Of a stretch of 64,000 nucleotides of DNA, positions 9,636-18,559 are shown piece after piece. A model generated the notes under the pieces. It saw only the letters and a list, made by a program, of their open reading frames with translations, ran no database searches and was not told the origin of the DNA. Origin of the DNA: Dietzia sp. ANT_WB102. GTDB lineage: Bacteria; Actinomycetota; Actinomycetes; Mycobacteriales; Mycobacteriaceae. The stretch's first letter is position 1. Each line of letters opens with the position of its first letter. A program made the position numbers and the translations under genes. Location: NCBI RefSeq assembly GCF_008369165.1, contig NZ_VOBA01000001.1:1295630-1359629 (forward strand). The letters run 5' to 3'.

Positions 9636-10143
9636 ACCCACCGTTACCCGGCCGGGCATCGAGCCGGAGGGGCCGATTCTGTACGCCGAGGACGGCTGGA
9701 GCTGGGCCTGGATCCTCGCCGCACCCGTGTTCTGCGCCTTCGCCGCGCTCTTCGAGCTGGCCACCGGAGCTCCCGTGCACTGGCTAATGCTCACCGTCTG
9801 TGCGATCGCGACCGCGCTCTGCCACGGCGTGATGATCGCCGCCACCCGCGTCCACGGCCGTATCCGCGTGACCCCCGACGTGTACATCCAGGGCACCGAG
9901 GAACTCGAGCTGGACCGGGTCGAGCGAGTCCTGCCCCTTCCCGCCGCCGGCGAGCCCGAGGCCCAGTGGGAGACCGCCCGGACCCTCGGTGAACTGCGGG
10001 ACGTGCCCCGTCGCCGGTCCACCGTGGGGCTGCGCCTCGACACCGGGGCCGAGGTCCGCGCCTGGGCCCGCAACCGCGCGGCGCTGCACGCCGCCCTCTC
10101 GGGAGCCGTCGGGGCAGTCCGCGGCGAGCCGGACCCCACGTGA
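9622..10143 (+). CDS. Membrane protein of unknown function with two N-terminal TM helices
   Basis: 173 aa. Two closely spaced hydrophobic helices (WILAAPVFCAFAALFEL and WLMLTVCAIATALCHGVMI) are followed by a soluble, probably cytoplasmic beta-rich domain with RIRVTPDVYIQG and a C-terminal GLRLDTGAEVRAWARN segment, reminiscent of small PH-like domains on membrane anchors. It overlaps the preceding gene by 14 nt and the following one by 4 nt (GTGA), so it belongs to the hemB transcript. I do not recognise a named family with certainty. Confidence 0.75.
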   Translation: MPANEPTVTRPGIEPEGPILYAEDGWSWAWILAAPVFCAFAALFELATGAPVHWLMLTVCAIATALCHGVMIAATRVHGRIRVTPDVYIQGTEELELDRVERVLPLPAAGEPEAQWETARTLGELRDVPRRRSTVGLRLDTGAEVRAWARNRAALHAALSGAVGAVRGEPDPT

Positions 10144-10382
10144 GCTCTCGCCGGCTCGCCGTTGCCGCGGTCGTCACCGCCGTGCTCGCGGTCCTGCTGT
10201 GGTGGCTGTCCCGAGACATCATGGTCGTCGCACCGCCGGTCGTCGACCCGCCAGTAGACGGCAGCATCGAACGCGTCCGCACCGATACTCGACTGCTCCT
10301 GGTAGCCACCGTCATGGCCGGGCTGACGATGGTCCTCACGACTCTCGCGGTCCTCCGGCGCACCCCTCGAGGAAGAGGCTGA
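10140..10382 (+). CDS. Small two-TM membrane protein
   Basis: 80 aa with two hydrophobic helices (LAVAAVVTAVLAVLLWWL and LLLVATVMAGLTMVLTTLAVL) separated by an extracytoplasmic-looking loop of ~25 residues. GTG 10140 overlaps the preceding stop. It is in the position of the small membrane protein Rv0514 near hemB in M. tuberculosis, but I cannot confirm homology. Last gene of the hemB cluster; function unknown. Confidence 0.7.
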   Translation: MSSRRLAVAAVVTAVLAVLLWWLSRDIMVVAPPVVDPPVDGSIERVRTDTRLLLVATVMAGLTMVLTTLAVLRRTPRGRG

Positions 10383-10544
10383 CGGATCTACTTCTGCCTG
10401 GGCTTTTCCGGGCCGAACCCGCGCCGCGGTAACGATCAGATGACGGTTCCCTGAGTGTGCTCGGCCCGATGCCGCGTGGCGCGGAACACAGGCTACATTT
10501 GGTGCGGTTCGGACGCATGTGACGCTCGTGAAAATGGGCGGACG

Positions 10545-12467
10545 ATGCGTCCGATTCGTCGGAGTAACACCTACAGCACAGGGAAACGGGGATCGGTGCA
10601 GCCGTCTAGCACTTTCGTTGGCACCACCGCGGTCGTGGGAGCGATCGCCCTTCTGGGATCCGGAGTGGCTTCTGCCGCCCAGGTCGAATGGCAGGACTGT
10701 ACTGAGATGCTCGGCATCGAGGCCGAGTACGTCCCCGCCGGTCTCGAGTGCGGAACCGTCGAGGTTCCCGTCGACTACAACGCTCCCGACTCCGCCAAGA
10801 CCCAGGTCGCGCTCACCCGCATCAAGGCCTCGTCTGGGCAGCCGCGCTCGACCGTATTCGGCAACCCCGGCGGGCCGGGCAACTACGCTCTGAACTTTTG
10901 GAGCCCGGCCCTCGACGGCACCGGCCCGGCCGGTCTGTACGAGAACCACGACCTCGTCGCTGTTCAGCCGCGCGGTCTGTACGGCTCCAACCCCATGGTC
11001 TGCAACGTCGACTACGTGGGGCCGAACGCGGTGAACCCGCTCCACGACGCCTGTTACGGGACCGATCCCGAGTACATGAAATCCATGACCACCGAGAACG
11101 CCGCCCGCGACATGAACGCGGTCCGTGAGGCGCTCGAGCTGGCCGAGGTCGACTACGTGGGCGTGTCCTACGGAACCGCGATCGGCACCGACTTCGCCAC
11201 CCTGTTCCCCGAGCACACCGGCCGCATGGTGCTGGACTCCAACACCCACCCCGACTGGCGGTGGTCCAAGCAGGCCGAGCAGGGAGCGCTGGCCCAGGAG
11301 CAGCGGATCAATGACATCTTCGCGTGGATCGCGGAGCGCGACGACTACTACGGCCTCGGCGACACCCCCCTGAAGGTGTTCCAGTCCTGGAAGTGGGTCA
11401 CTGACCAGGAGGTCGGCGGCCCCGCCAACCTCACTCCGCCGCCGGCCCAGACCGGTGACCTGCCCGTGGAACTCCGCGGCAGTGCGGTCGAACAGCCCGC
11501 GCTCGACGTGATCAACGGGACCGCCCCCACCCGTGCCCGTGTCGAGGGCTTCGCCCGGGCCGCGGCGCTGCAGGGACTGACGAACAACGCCACCACCGGG
11601 TTGTACGACGCCACCGTCGGCGCAACCTACTCCGAACAGGCGTGGCCGATGCTCGCCCACATCCTCAAGTACTACAACGACGGCGGCACCATCGCGCGCG
11701 TCGACTACGAGACCGTGGGACTGATGCTGGCCGCGCAGGAGAACCGCTCGCCGGTGTTCCGCACCGACATCGAGATGAACTCGATCATCACCTGCAATGA
11801 GACCGCCGCACCGGCCGACCAGCTGGGCGTGATGGCGGCCAAGGCCGACAAGGCGACCGGCGGCAACCGTCTCACCACCCGCGCCGCAGTCGAAGCCGCC
11901 GGCGATGATTGCGTCGGCTGGCAGCCCGTCGCCACAACCATCCGCCCCAACGGAGACGCGCTCGACGAGAAGCCGCTGGTGCTGCACTCCGAGAACGACG
12001 CGGTCACCCCCATCGCCGGCGCGCACCGAGTCGCCGAGGCCATGGGCGGTGCACTCGTCACCGTCGGCGGCGGCGACCACGGCACCTTCCGCATGGGCAA
12101 CGAGGCCGTCGACAACCTGGTGATGGATTTCCTCGAGACCGGTGTCGCCACACCGGGCCACGTCGAGGGCAAGCCGTCCCCCGAGCCGCTGCCGAAGTGG
12201 GGCGAGTCCGAGCGCATCGCCGCCGCTCAGCAGGGCATGTCCGCCCCGGTCGCCGGTGCTGACGACTGGTACGGCACACACCGCGACGCCGGTGCCGCTC
12301 CCGCACCGGCACCTGCACCGGTCCTGCCGGCACCGGCACCGCTGCCCACGCCGCAGGAGCTGCACCAGCAGGCGGAGAAGGCGTTCCACGACTTCACCGG
12401 CCAGGTTGACGCAGCCGCCAAGGCGCTGTTCGCGCCCCCCGCACCGCCGGTGTCGCCGCAGGCCTGA
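10545..12467 (+). CDS. Secreted alpha/beta hydrolase, tripeptidyl-aminopeptidase (TAP-like) family
   Basis: About 640 aa. The Sec signal peptide runs through a positively charged start (RPIRRS) and a hydrophobic core to GVASAA, with cleavage near residue 46. Catalytic features are the oxyanion loop FGNPGGPGN, nucleophile Ser208 in GVSYGTAIG, Asp in LHSENDAVTP and His in GGGDHGTF, the order seen in actinobacterial secreted TAP-like peptidases. The last ~90 residues are an Ala/Pro-rich linker plus a short amphipathic helix. ATG 10545 is preferred to GTG 10596 because it supplies the charged n-region. It is a single gene between the hemB cluster and hemL; substrate unknown. Confidence 0.87.
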   Translation: MRPIRRSNTYSTGKRGSVQPSSTFVGTTAVVGAIALLGSGVASAAQVEWQDCTEMLGIEAEYVPAGLECGTVEVPVDYNAPDSAKTQVALTRIKASSGQPRSTVFGNPGGPGNYALNFWSPALDGTGPAGLYENHDLVAVQPRGLYGSNPMVCNVDYVGPNAVNPLHDACYGTDPEYMKSMTTENAARDMNAVREALELAEVDYVGVSYGTAIGTDFATLFPEHTGRMVLDSNTHPDWRWSKQAEQGALAQEQRINDIFAWIAERDDYYGLGDTPLKVFQSWKWVTDQEVGGPANLTPPPAQTGDLPVELRGSAVEQPALDVINGTAPTRARVEGFARAAALQGLTNNATTGLYDATVGATYSEQAWPMLAHILKYYNDGGTIARVDYETVGLMLAAQENRSPVFRTDIEMNSIITCNETAAPADQLGVMAAKADKATGGNRLTTRAAVEAAGDDCVGWQPVATTIRPNGDALDEKPLVLHSENDAVTPIAGAHRVAEAMGGALVTVGGGDHGTFRMGNEAVDNLVMDFLETGVATPGHVEGKPSPEPLPKWGESERIAAAQQGMSAPVAGADDWYGTHRDAGAAPAPAPAPVLPAPAPLPTPQELHQQAEKAFHDFTGQVDAAAKALFAPPAPPVSPQA

Positions 12468-12469
12468 CA

Positions 12470-12489
12470 CCGCGAGGGGGTACTCGCGG
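12470..12489 (+). terminator. Short hairpin after the hydrolase gene
   Basis: CCGCGAG and CTCGCGG form a perfect 7-bp stem around a 6-nt loop, starting 2 bp after the stop and 23 bp before hemL. It is a weak terminator or a processing hairpin. Confidence 0.4.
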
Positions 12490-12512
12490 CCGGACTTTGA
12501 GACACTGGTCGG

Positions 12513-13862
12513 GTGACGACTTCGAGTGATGCCTTCCAGACCCCGTCCGGCATGTCCGGCACCACCCGATCGGCCGAGCTCTTCGCGGAGGCCAGTGAGC
12601 TGATCCCCGGCGGAGTCAACTCCCCGGTCCGTGCATTCAACTCCGTCGGCGGAACCCCGCGTTTCATGCGTGAAGCGCGGGGTTCGCGCATGATCGACGT
12701 CGACGGCAACACGTACATCGACCTCGTGTGCTCCTGGGGCCCCATGATCCACGGGCACGCACACCCCGAGATCGTCGACGCCGTCCGCGAAGCCGCGGGC
12801 CGCGGACTGAGCTTCGGCACCCCCACCGAGGGAGAAGTCGACCTCGCCCGTGAGATCGTCGCCCGCACCTCCGTCGAACAAGTGCGCCTGGTCAACTCCG
12901 GTACCGAGGCCACCATGAGCGCCGTGCGCCTGGCTCGCGGTTTCACCGGCCGCTCCAAGATCATCAAGTTCTCCGGCTGCTACCACGGTCACGTGGACGC
13001 ACTGCTCGCCGACGCGGGTTCGGGCCTGGCCACGTTCTCGCTGCCGGACTCGCCCGGCGTCACCGGTGCAGCCGCCCACGACACCATCGTGCTGCCCTAC
13101 AACGACATCGAAGCAGTCCGCCTGGTCTTCGCCAACCACGGCGACGAGATCGCCTGCGTGATCACCGAGGCCGCCGCCGGCAACATGGGCACCGTCCCGC
13201 CGCTGCCCGGCTTCAACGAGGAACTGCGCACCCTGTGCTCGGACAACGGCGCATTGCTTGTGATGGACGAGGTCATGACCGGGTTCCGCGCCGGCGACCG
13301 CGGCTGGTGGGGGATCGACGGCGTGGCCGGCGACCTGACCACCTTCGGCAAGGTCATGTCCGGCGGACTGCCTGCCGCGGCGTTCGGCGGTCGCGCCGAC
13401 GTCATGGCGGCCCTCGCGCCGGCCGGCCCCGTCTACCAGGCCGGGACCCTGTCCGGGAACCCGGTCGCGGTAGCTGCGGGTCTGGCCTCGCTGCGGCTGG
13501 CCGACCACTCGTGCTACTACACGCTGCAGACTAACGCCGACCGGCTCGAGGCGCTCATCAGCAACGCCCTGCAGGCCGCGGGCGTCGCCCACAACATCCA
13601 GCGGGCGGGCACCATGCTCAGCGTGTTCTTTACCGAGGAGCAGGTCATCGACTACGCCGGGGCCAAGGCGGCCGAGACCTTCCGGTACGCGCCCTTCTTC
13701 AACACCCTCCTCGATCGCGGGGTCTACGCACCGCCCAGTGCGTTCGAGGCCTGGTTCGTGTCCACCGCGCTCACCGACGACGACTTCCAGCACATCGCCG
13801 ACGCCCTGCCGGTGGCCGCCGAGGCTGCCGCCGCGGCGTCCGCCCCGGTGACGGGCCGATGA
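12513..13862 (+). CDS. hemL: Glutamate-1-semialdehyde 2,1-aminomutase
   Basis: 449 aa. A PLP enzyme converting glutamate-1-semialdehyde to 5-aminolevulinate, the step after HemA. The class III aminotransferase fold shows [27 protein letters not shown], the cofactor Asp in [12 protein letters not shown] and Schiff-base Lys280 in [12 protein letters not shown]. Length is as expected for the family, plus an Ala-rich tail. GTG 12513 start. The stop overlaps the following ATG (ATGA), so hemL leads a run continuing into the histidine phosphatase, ResA-like and CcdA genes, as Rv0524-Rv0527 do. Confidence 0.97.
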   Translation: MTTSSDAFQTPSGMSGTTRSAELFAEASELIPGGVNSPVRAFNSVGGTPRFMREARGSRMIDVDGNTYIDLVCSWGPMIHGHAHPEIVDAVREAAGRGLSFGTPTEGEVDLAREIVARTSVEQVRLVNSGTEATMSAVRLARGFTGRSKIIKFSGCYHGHVDALLADAGSGLATFSLPDSPGVTGAAAHDTIVLPYNDIEAVRLVFANHGDEIACVITEAAAGNMGTVPPLPGFNEELRTLCSDNGALLVMDEVMTGFRAGDRGWWGIDGVAGDLTTFGKVMSGGLPAAAFGGRADVMAALAPAGPVYQAGTLSGNPVAVAAGLASLRLADHSCYYTLQTNADRLEALISNALQAAGVAHNIQRAGTMLSVFFTEEQVIDYAGAKAAETFRYAPFFNTLLDRGVYAPPSAFEAWFVSTALTDDDFQHIADALPVAAEAAAAASAPVTGR

Positions 13863-14767
13863 GCCGCACCGGGCGAGGTCTGCGGGGGCGGCTCGCTGTC
13901 CCGTCGACGGGCCCCACCTCATTGCCGATTCCCCTCCGCGGTGACCATCCGGCCCCTGCCGCGGCCCCGCCGTCGCTGCGCGGGCCCGCCGCCACCGCGG
14001 CCCCGGCAGAGGCGCCGGTCGAGACGCAGCCCGAGGGGTCCGCCGCCTACGGGGCCGAGCCGGGGACGATCGCCGTTCCGGGTGAGCCGGTCTCGTCGTC
14101 GCCGACCCCCCGCGATACCTCGTCTCGCGCGAACGAGACCCAGACGATCGTCCACCTGGTCCGCCACGGCGAGGTGTACAACCCCGAGGGCGTCCTCTAC
14201 GGGCGGCTGCCCGGCTTCCGACTGTCCGAGCTGGGGCGCAGTCAAGCCGAGACCGTGGGCCGGGTCCTGGGGCAGGGACACGACATCGTGTCGGTCGTTG
14301 CCTCGCCGCTGCAGCGCGCCCAGGAAACGGCCGCGCCGCTCGCCGAGTTGCTCGGACTGCCGGTGGGGATCGACGACGACATCATCGAAGCGGACAACCG
14401 CTTTGAGGGGCGCAAGGTGGGCGGCCCCGGCGGCGCCCTGCGCGACCCGCAGTACTGGCCGATCCTGCGCAACCCTTTGAGGCCGTCGTGGGGCGAGCCG
14501 TACCTGCAGATTGCGCACCGCATGATCGGCGCCGTCTACTCCACACTCGACACCGCCCGCGGGCATGAGGCAGTCCTGGTGAGCCACCAGCTGCCGGTCT
14601 ACACCACCCGCCGCTTCCTCGAAGGGCGGCGACTGTGGCACGACCCGCGGAAACGACAGTGCTCGCTGGCCTCGATCACTTCGCTGGTGTTCGAGGGCAC
14701 GACGTTGCGGGACATCGTCTACTCGGAACCGGCGGGGGCGTCCGACCCGTCGCAGACTGGAGCCTGA
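13859..14767 (+). CDS. Histidine phosphatase (phosphoglycerate mutase-like) family protein, Rv0525-like
   Basis: 302 aa. The catalytic core starts near residue 95: [13 protein letters not shown] has the phosphorylated His103, and [10 protein letters not shown] and VLVSHQLPV carry the second Arg and His. Members are phosphatases more often than mutases. The preceding ~95 residues are Pro/Ala/Ser-rich low complexity, unusual for the family. Either the true start lies further in, or this is a disordered extension; the ATGA overlap with hemL favours the long form. Its substrate is unknown, but the position between hemL and the cytochrome c genes is conserved. Confidence 0.85.
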   Translation: MSRTGRGLRGRLAVPSTGPTSLPIPLRGDHPAPAAAPPSLRGPAATAAPAEAPVETQPEGSAAYGAEPGTIAVPGEPVSSSPTPRDTSSRANETQTIVHLVRHGEVYNPEGVLYGRLPGFRLSELGRSQAETVGRVLGQGHDIVSVVASPLQRAQETAAPLAELLGLPVGIDDDIIEADNRFEGRKVGGPGGALRDPQYWPILRNPLRPSWGEPYLQIAHRMIGAVYSTLDTARGHEAVLVSHQLPVYTTRRFLEGRRLWHDPRKRQCSLASITSLVFEGTTLRDIVYSEPAGASDPSQTGA

Positions 14768-14770
14768 ACA

Positions 14771-15379
14771 ATGCGCAAGACCAAGGCCGTCCTCGGCGCG
14801 TTGCTGCTGACCGGCGCTCTCACTGCCGGCTGCGCGACCGGCGACGACGCCGTGGTGGTGGGCCCGGAGACGTTCGAGTTCGTCAGCCCCGATGGGCAGA
14901 TCGAGATCCACTACGACCTCCCGTCCGAGCGTAAGCCGGTCGCGTCGATCACCGGGCCCGATCTGCTGGACCCTGACCGGACGCTCACCGTGCAAGACGA
15001 CTTCGCGGGCCAGGTTGTGATCCTCAACCTGTGGGGACAGTGGTGCGGGCCGTGCCGCGCCGAGTCCGACGACCTGCAACGCCTGCAGGAAGAGTTCGGG
15101 CCGCAGGGTGCCACCGTGTTCGGCATTAATCTGCGCGACCCGAACCGGCAGAAGCCCGTGGACTTTGTCGAGGACAACGGCATCACATACCCGTCGATCT
15201 GGGATCCCAGTAACGCGGCGGTCGCCGCACTACGGGGCTTCCCGACCTCCGTGGTGCCGGCGACGATCATCCTCGACAAGCAGCACCGGGTGGCGGCGGT
15301 GTACCTCGCCGAGATCACGGACGAGAAGCTGCGCGATACCGTCAACGAACTTCTCGCCGAGGAGGTCGAGCCGGTGTGA
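14771..15379 (+). CDS. ResA/TlpA-like thioredoxin lipoprotein for cytochrome c maturation
   Basis: 202 aa. The lipoprotein signal peptide ends at LTAGC (Cys21), so the protein is membrane-anchored outside the cell. The AhpC/TSA-TlpA fold has the redox site NLWGQWCGPCRAE (Cys92, Cys95), and a Thr-Ser-Val-Val-Pro stretch holds the cis-proline. It is predicted to reduce the haem-binding CxxCH of apocytochromes, receiving electrons from CcdA encoded immediately downstream (4-nt GTGA overlap). It corresponds to Rv0526. Confidence 0.92.
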   Translation: MRKTKAVLGALLLTGALTAGCATGDDAVVVGPETFEFVSPDGQIEIHYDLPSERKPVASITGPDLLDPDRTLTVQDDFAGQVVILNLWGQWCGPCRAESDDLQRLQEEFGPQGATVFGINLRDPNRQKPVDFVEDNGITYPSIWDPSNAAVAALRGFPTSVVPATIILDKQHRVAAVYLAEITDEKLRDTVNELLAEEVEPV

Positions 15380-16236
15380 ACCCTGAGGTGATCCTGCTCG
15401 CGCAGAGCGTGGGGGAGACGTTCCAGCAGACCGTGGCCAGCGGACCGATTCTGCTGGCCCTGGGCGCGTGCGTCCTGGCGGGGCTTGTGTCGTTCGCTTC
15501 GCCATGCGTGATCCCGCTGGTTCCCGGCTACCTGGCGTACCTCGCCAGCGTCGTGGGCGCCGAGCGCCCCCCGGCTACTGCTGCCGCTGCCGAACGTCAG
15601 CGCGCCGCCACAGCTACTTTGACGGTGGAGGAGCGCCGCACCCGGCGATCCTCGCGGGCCCGGGTGGTGGGCGCTTCTCTGCTGTTCGTGGGCGGCTTCA
15701 CCGTGGTCTTTGTGTTGCTCAGTGCGATGGTGCTGGGCACTGTGCAGTACCTGGCGCCTCAGCAGGAGTTGCTGCAGCGCCTCGGGGGCGTGGTGACGAT
15801 CCTCATGGGCCTCGTCTTTATCGGGCTCGTTCCCACCTTGCAGCGCGACACACGTATGCAGCCCAAAGCACTGTCCACCTGGATCGGTGCCCCGATGCTC
15901 GGCGCAGTGTTCGCCCTGGGCTGGACTCCGTGCCTGGGTCCGACGCTGGCCGCCGCGCTGTCGGTCGCGGCCGGCACCGGGGTCGATGCGATACGCGGGG
16001 TGCTGCTCATCGTGGCTTACTGCCTCGGTCTGGGACTCCCGTTTGTCATCGTGGCCTTTGGTTCCACCCGGGCGATGAGGACCGTCGGCTGGCTGCAGAA
16101 GCACACCCGGACCATTCAGGTGTTCGGCGGCGTCATGCTCATCCTCGTGGGACTGCTGTTGCTCACCGGTGGATGGGCGCTGTTCATCGACTGGCTGCGG
16201 GACTTCGCCATCTCCGACACCACTCTGCCCATCTGA
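15376..16236 (+). CDS. ccdA: Cytochrome c biogenesis protein CcdA (thiol-disulfide transmembrane transporter)
   Basis: 286 aa, six TM helices. The paired redox cysteines lie in SFASPCVIPLVPGYLAYL and LGWTPCLGPTLAA, the CcdA/DsbD-beta signature. It moves electrons from cytoplasmic thioredoxin to ResA across the membrane. A charged cytoplasmic insertion (AERQRAATATLTVEERRTRR) separates helices 1 and 2. In M. tuberculosis resB follows directly; here a long insertion intervenes and the next gene is an unrelated HNH protein on the other strand only 20 bp away. Confidence 0.95.
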   Translation: MNPEVILLAQSVGETFQQTVASGPILLALGACVLAGLVSFASPCVIPLVPGYLAYLASVVGAERPPATAAAAERQRAATATLTVEERRTRRSSRARVVGASLLFVGGFTVVFVLLSAMVLGTVQYLAPQQELLQRLGGVVTILMGLVFIGLVPTLQRDTRMQPKALSTWIGAPMLGAVFALGWTPCLGPTLAAALSVAAGTGVDAIRGVLLIVAYCLGLGLPFVIVAFGSTRAMRTVGWLQKHTRTIQVFGGVMLILVGLLLLTGGWALFIDWLRDFAISDTTLPI

Positions 16237-16256
16237 CCTGCACGGACCGCGCGGCG

Positions 16257-17621
16257 TCACGCAGCCTCCCGGCCGGTATGGAGACGCTGGCCTATGGCAG
16301 CGTCGAGGTCGTGTAGGAGTGCGAAGGGTAGGACCGGCGCTTTGAGTGGTGTCGGTGGTGGTGGCCCGGGTTTGGGTGACGGCGGAGTCGTTGCGCGGGG
16401 CGTTCCGGCGGGTGGGATCCATCTGACTCCTTGAGGTGCGCGCGGGTCGGGAACAGTGGTCCAGCCGGTGTCGTGGATCATGGCGTGGCAGTCGCTGCTG
16501 GCCAGGGCGAGTTCGTCGATGTTCGTGAGGCCGCCGGCGGCCCAGGGTTTTCCTGCGTGGTGGGCTTGGCAGTGCCGGGCGTCTTGGTCGCAGTCGGGGT
16601 GAGTGCATCCTCCGTAAGCAGCGAACAGGGCTAGACGTTGGTAGCGGGAGGCGGTGCGGCGCCCGCGGTAGAGCTTGAGGCCAATTTCCTGGTCGCACAG
16701 GGCCAGGAACCAGTGGTTAGCGCGGGCCATGGCCAAGGCCTGCGGCACGGGCACGCGGATCCCGCCGTCGGTCTCGCCGCAGCCGGCGAGCGTGGCGAGC
16801 TGATCGAGGTCCACGCGGACAACTATCGCCGCCGGTGCGGCGGTCTTGGCTGCATCCGCCGACAGTGCCAACTGCAGAGAATGGACCAGCGCATCGTGCA
16901 TGCGCTGACCGTCGGTGCGGGTGTCCTTGGCCTCCGGGTCGGGCCATAGCCGGCCGGGTTGACCCCAGCGGGCGTGCACCTCGCGCATCAAAGCGGCCAG
17001 TTCCGGGTCCATGGTCATCGATGCCCGCGCCATCAAGTTCAGCCCCTGACCGCTACACGTGACGGATCGGCGGCGGGCGCGCTCTTCTGCGCCGCGCTCG
17101 GCGCGCCCCGGGTCGGCTGCGTCGAGGAGCCGATGCGCGTGTTCGTGCAGCCGGCGGGTCGTGCACTGGTCAGCGGCCAGGGCTATCAGCTGCGCTTCCA
17201 GGTGGGCGCGCCCCTCGTCGTCGTAGTCGTCAGGCAAGGCGGCCAGGGCGACGTTGATGACCCTGAGGTGTCCGGCTGACAGGGTGCCCTCGGCGGTGGC
17301 GCGCATGCGCGCGGTATCGGCGATAGCCGAGTCGTCGAGACGCCCGCGGGCGTCCCCGGGTGCCAGGCCCAAACCCCCGGTGAGCATCTGGCGTTCATTG
17401 ACGAACCCCATCTGCCGGGCCGTGCTGGTGGTGCGCGCGGCGGCGATGACGCGGGCCTGGGTGGCGCGGATGCGACGCTGGGCTTGCTCAAGAGCGACAA
17501 GTTCGGCATGCAGCTCAGCCGCTGACGCCCGAGTCCAGTCCTGCTGTAGGTGCGCATCCAACGCGGACAGCACGGTGGTCGCTTCGCTGCTGGCCGTCGC
17601 CCACATCACGGTGTCGCTCAT
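16257..17621 (-). CDS. DUF222/HNH endonuclease, 13E12 repeat family
   Basis: About 454 aa from ATG 17621. The N-terminal helical DUF222 region carries LVALEQAQRRIRATQARV and AGHLRVINVALAALP. The C-terminal HNH nuclease has CTHPDCDQDARHCQAHH, then NIDELALASSDCHAMIH, giving the Cys pair, HxxxHH and downstream Cys/His ligands. Such genes are multicopy in Mycobacteriales (the 13E12 family) and are linked to mobile-element insertions. Its 3' end abuts ccdA tail to tail, at the left edge of the segment that splits the cytochrome c operon. The frame is open further upstream, but no protein character is seen there. Confidence 0.9.
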   Translation of the reverse strand: MSDTVMWATASSEATTVLSALDAHLQQDWTRASAAELHAELVALEQAQRRIRATQARVIAAARTTSTARQMGFVNERQMLTGGLGLAPGDARGRLDDSAIADTARMRATAEGTLSAGHLRVINVALAALPDDYDDEGRAHLEAQLIALAADQCTTRRLHEHAHRLLDAADPGRAERGAEERARRRSVTCSGQGLNLMARASMTMDPELAALMREVHARWGQPGRLWPDPEAKDTRTDGQRMHDALVHSLQLALSADAAKTAAPAAIVVRVDLDQLATLAGCGETDGGIRVPVPQALAMARANHWFLALCDQEIGLKLYRGRRTASRYQRLALFAAYGGCTHPDCDQDARHCQAHHAGKPWAAGGLTNIDELALASSDCHAMIHDTGWTTVPDPRAPQGVRWIPPAGTPRATTPPSPKPGPPPPTPLKAPVLPFALLHDLDAAIGQRLHTGREAA

Positions 17622-17857
17622 GTGTTCGATTAGGTCATCGGGGTACGACACGGTGCGTTGCCGAAGTTCAGGCGGCTCGCGCGACTCGGGGGACCAGCAT
17701 TCAGAGGGCCGCGAGACTCCGGACCCAGACCCGATATGGGTTGTGCTCGCGACGTCGCGGTACTTCTGAATGGTTCCGCGGGCACGGTGATCGGCCCGCA
17801 ATCGGTGACGTTGGTGGCCCACCCACTGGTGGGCGGTGGCTGGGATGATGTCTGCTC

Positions 17858-18559
17858 GTGAGCGACTACTACACCGAGATCCCCGTTGAGCTGCGACGAT
17901 GCGGCCGGTCGAAGAATGTCGCCGGCCGGGGGAACCGTGTGGTGGGGTGGCCCGTCGTACAGGTTGTGGGGACAAGTAGAGCTTTCGTGGCCGTGCTTGC
18001 GGCCGGTGTGATGCTGTCGGGGTGCGCGTCGGCTGAGGGGGAAGGTGGGATGTCGACGACGACGAGCCCACCTGCCGCCGAGACGCCGGGCAATCCGTGG
18101 GATCTACCGATTGAGCAGAGGCCCGCACTGTTCGACCCGTGCGCCGAGATCCCGGTCGAGGCAATTGAGGAGGGGGTGGGGTCACCGGTACGAGTAGATG
18201 ATGAGTTAAAAATTGACAGGCCGGGAGATCTAATGGCATGCGGATGGAAGAACAAGGAAGTCATCTTCGGTGTGCTTTCGACCTGGAAGTCGCGCGGTGA
18301 GTATCTGATAGACAAGACATTCCAAGCGAGCGAATCGATAATTTTAGATCGTTCGGGCCTCCGCCTGCTCAGCAAGTCAGATATGGGCGCCCACATTTGT
18401 CAACAAACGTTCTTTTCGTCGAGGGGCACTGTTTTCGTGAGCGTGGACCTCATTGACGGGCTGGCCTCGTTCAAGGGCACGAAGTTCTCGGATCCATGTT
18501 CTGTCCTGGAAAAATCAATTTCGCCGGCAATGCCATACTTGCCAAAAGGAGACTTTTGA
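17858..18559 (+). CDS. DUF3558-type lipoprotein
   Basis: 233 aa as annotated; the lipobox MLSGC is about 50 residues in, so the true start may be one of the GTG codons near 17939-17966. After a Ser/Thr/Pro linker, PWDLPIEQRPALFDPCAEIP and DLMACGWKN match the DUF3558 pattern with two conserved Cys. Base composition falls sharply from about 18200: AT-rich codons and an ATA/AAA-rich stretch appear in the C-terminal half. The stop overlaps the start of the next gene (TGATG). Actinobacterial DUF3558 lipoproteins are often beside type VII substrates, so a pairing with the next product is plausible. Confidence 0.75.
   Translation: MSDYYTEIPVELRRCGRSKNVAGRGNRVVGWPVVQVVGTSRAFVAVLAAGVMLSGCASAEGEGGMSTTTSPPAAETPGNPWDLPIEQRPALFDPCAEIPVEAIEEGVGSPVRVDDELKIDRPGDLMACGWKNKEVIFGVLSTWKSRGEYLIDKTFQASESIILDRSGLRLLSKSDMGAHICQQTFFSSRGTVFVSVDLIDGLASFKGTKFSDPCSVLEKSISPAMPYLPKGDF

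Noticed and set aside
8937-13922. A 1661-codon open frame on the minus strand
   Set aside because: It is antisense to hemB, the hydrolase and hemL; its His/Gly/Arg-rich low-complexity translation is typical of a GC-rich reverse frame.
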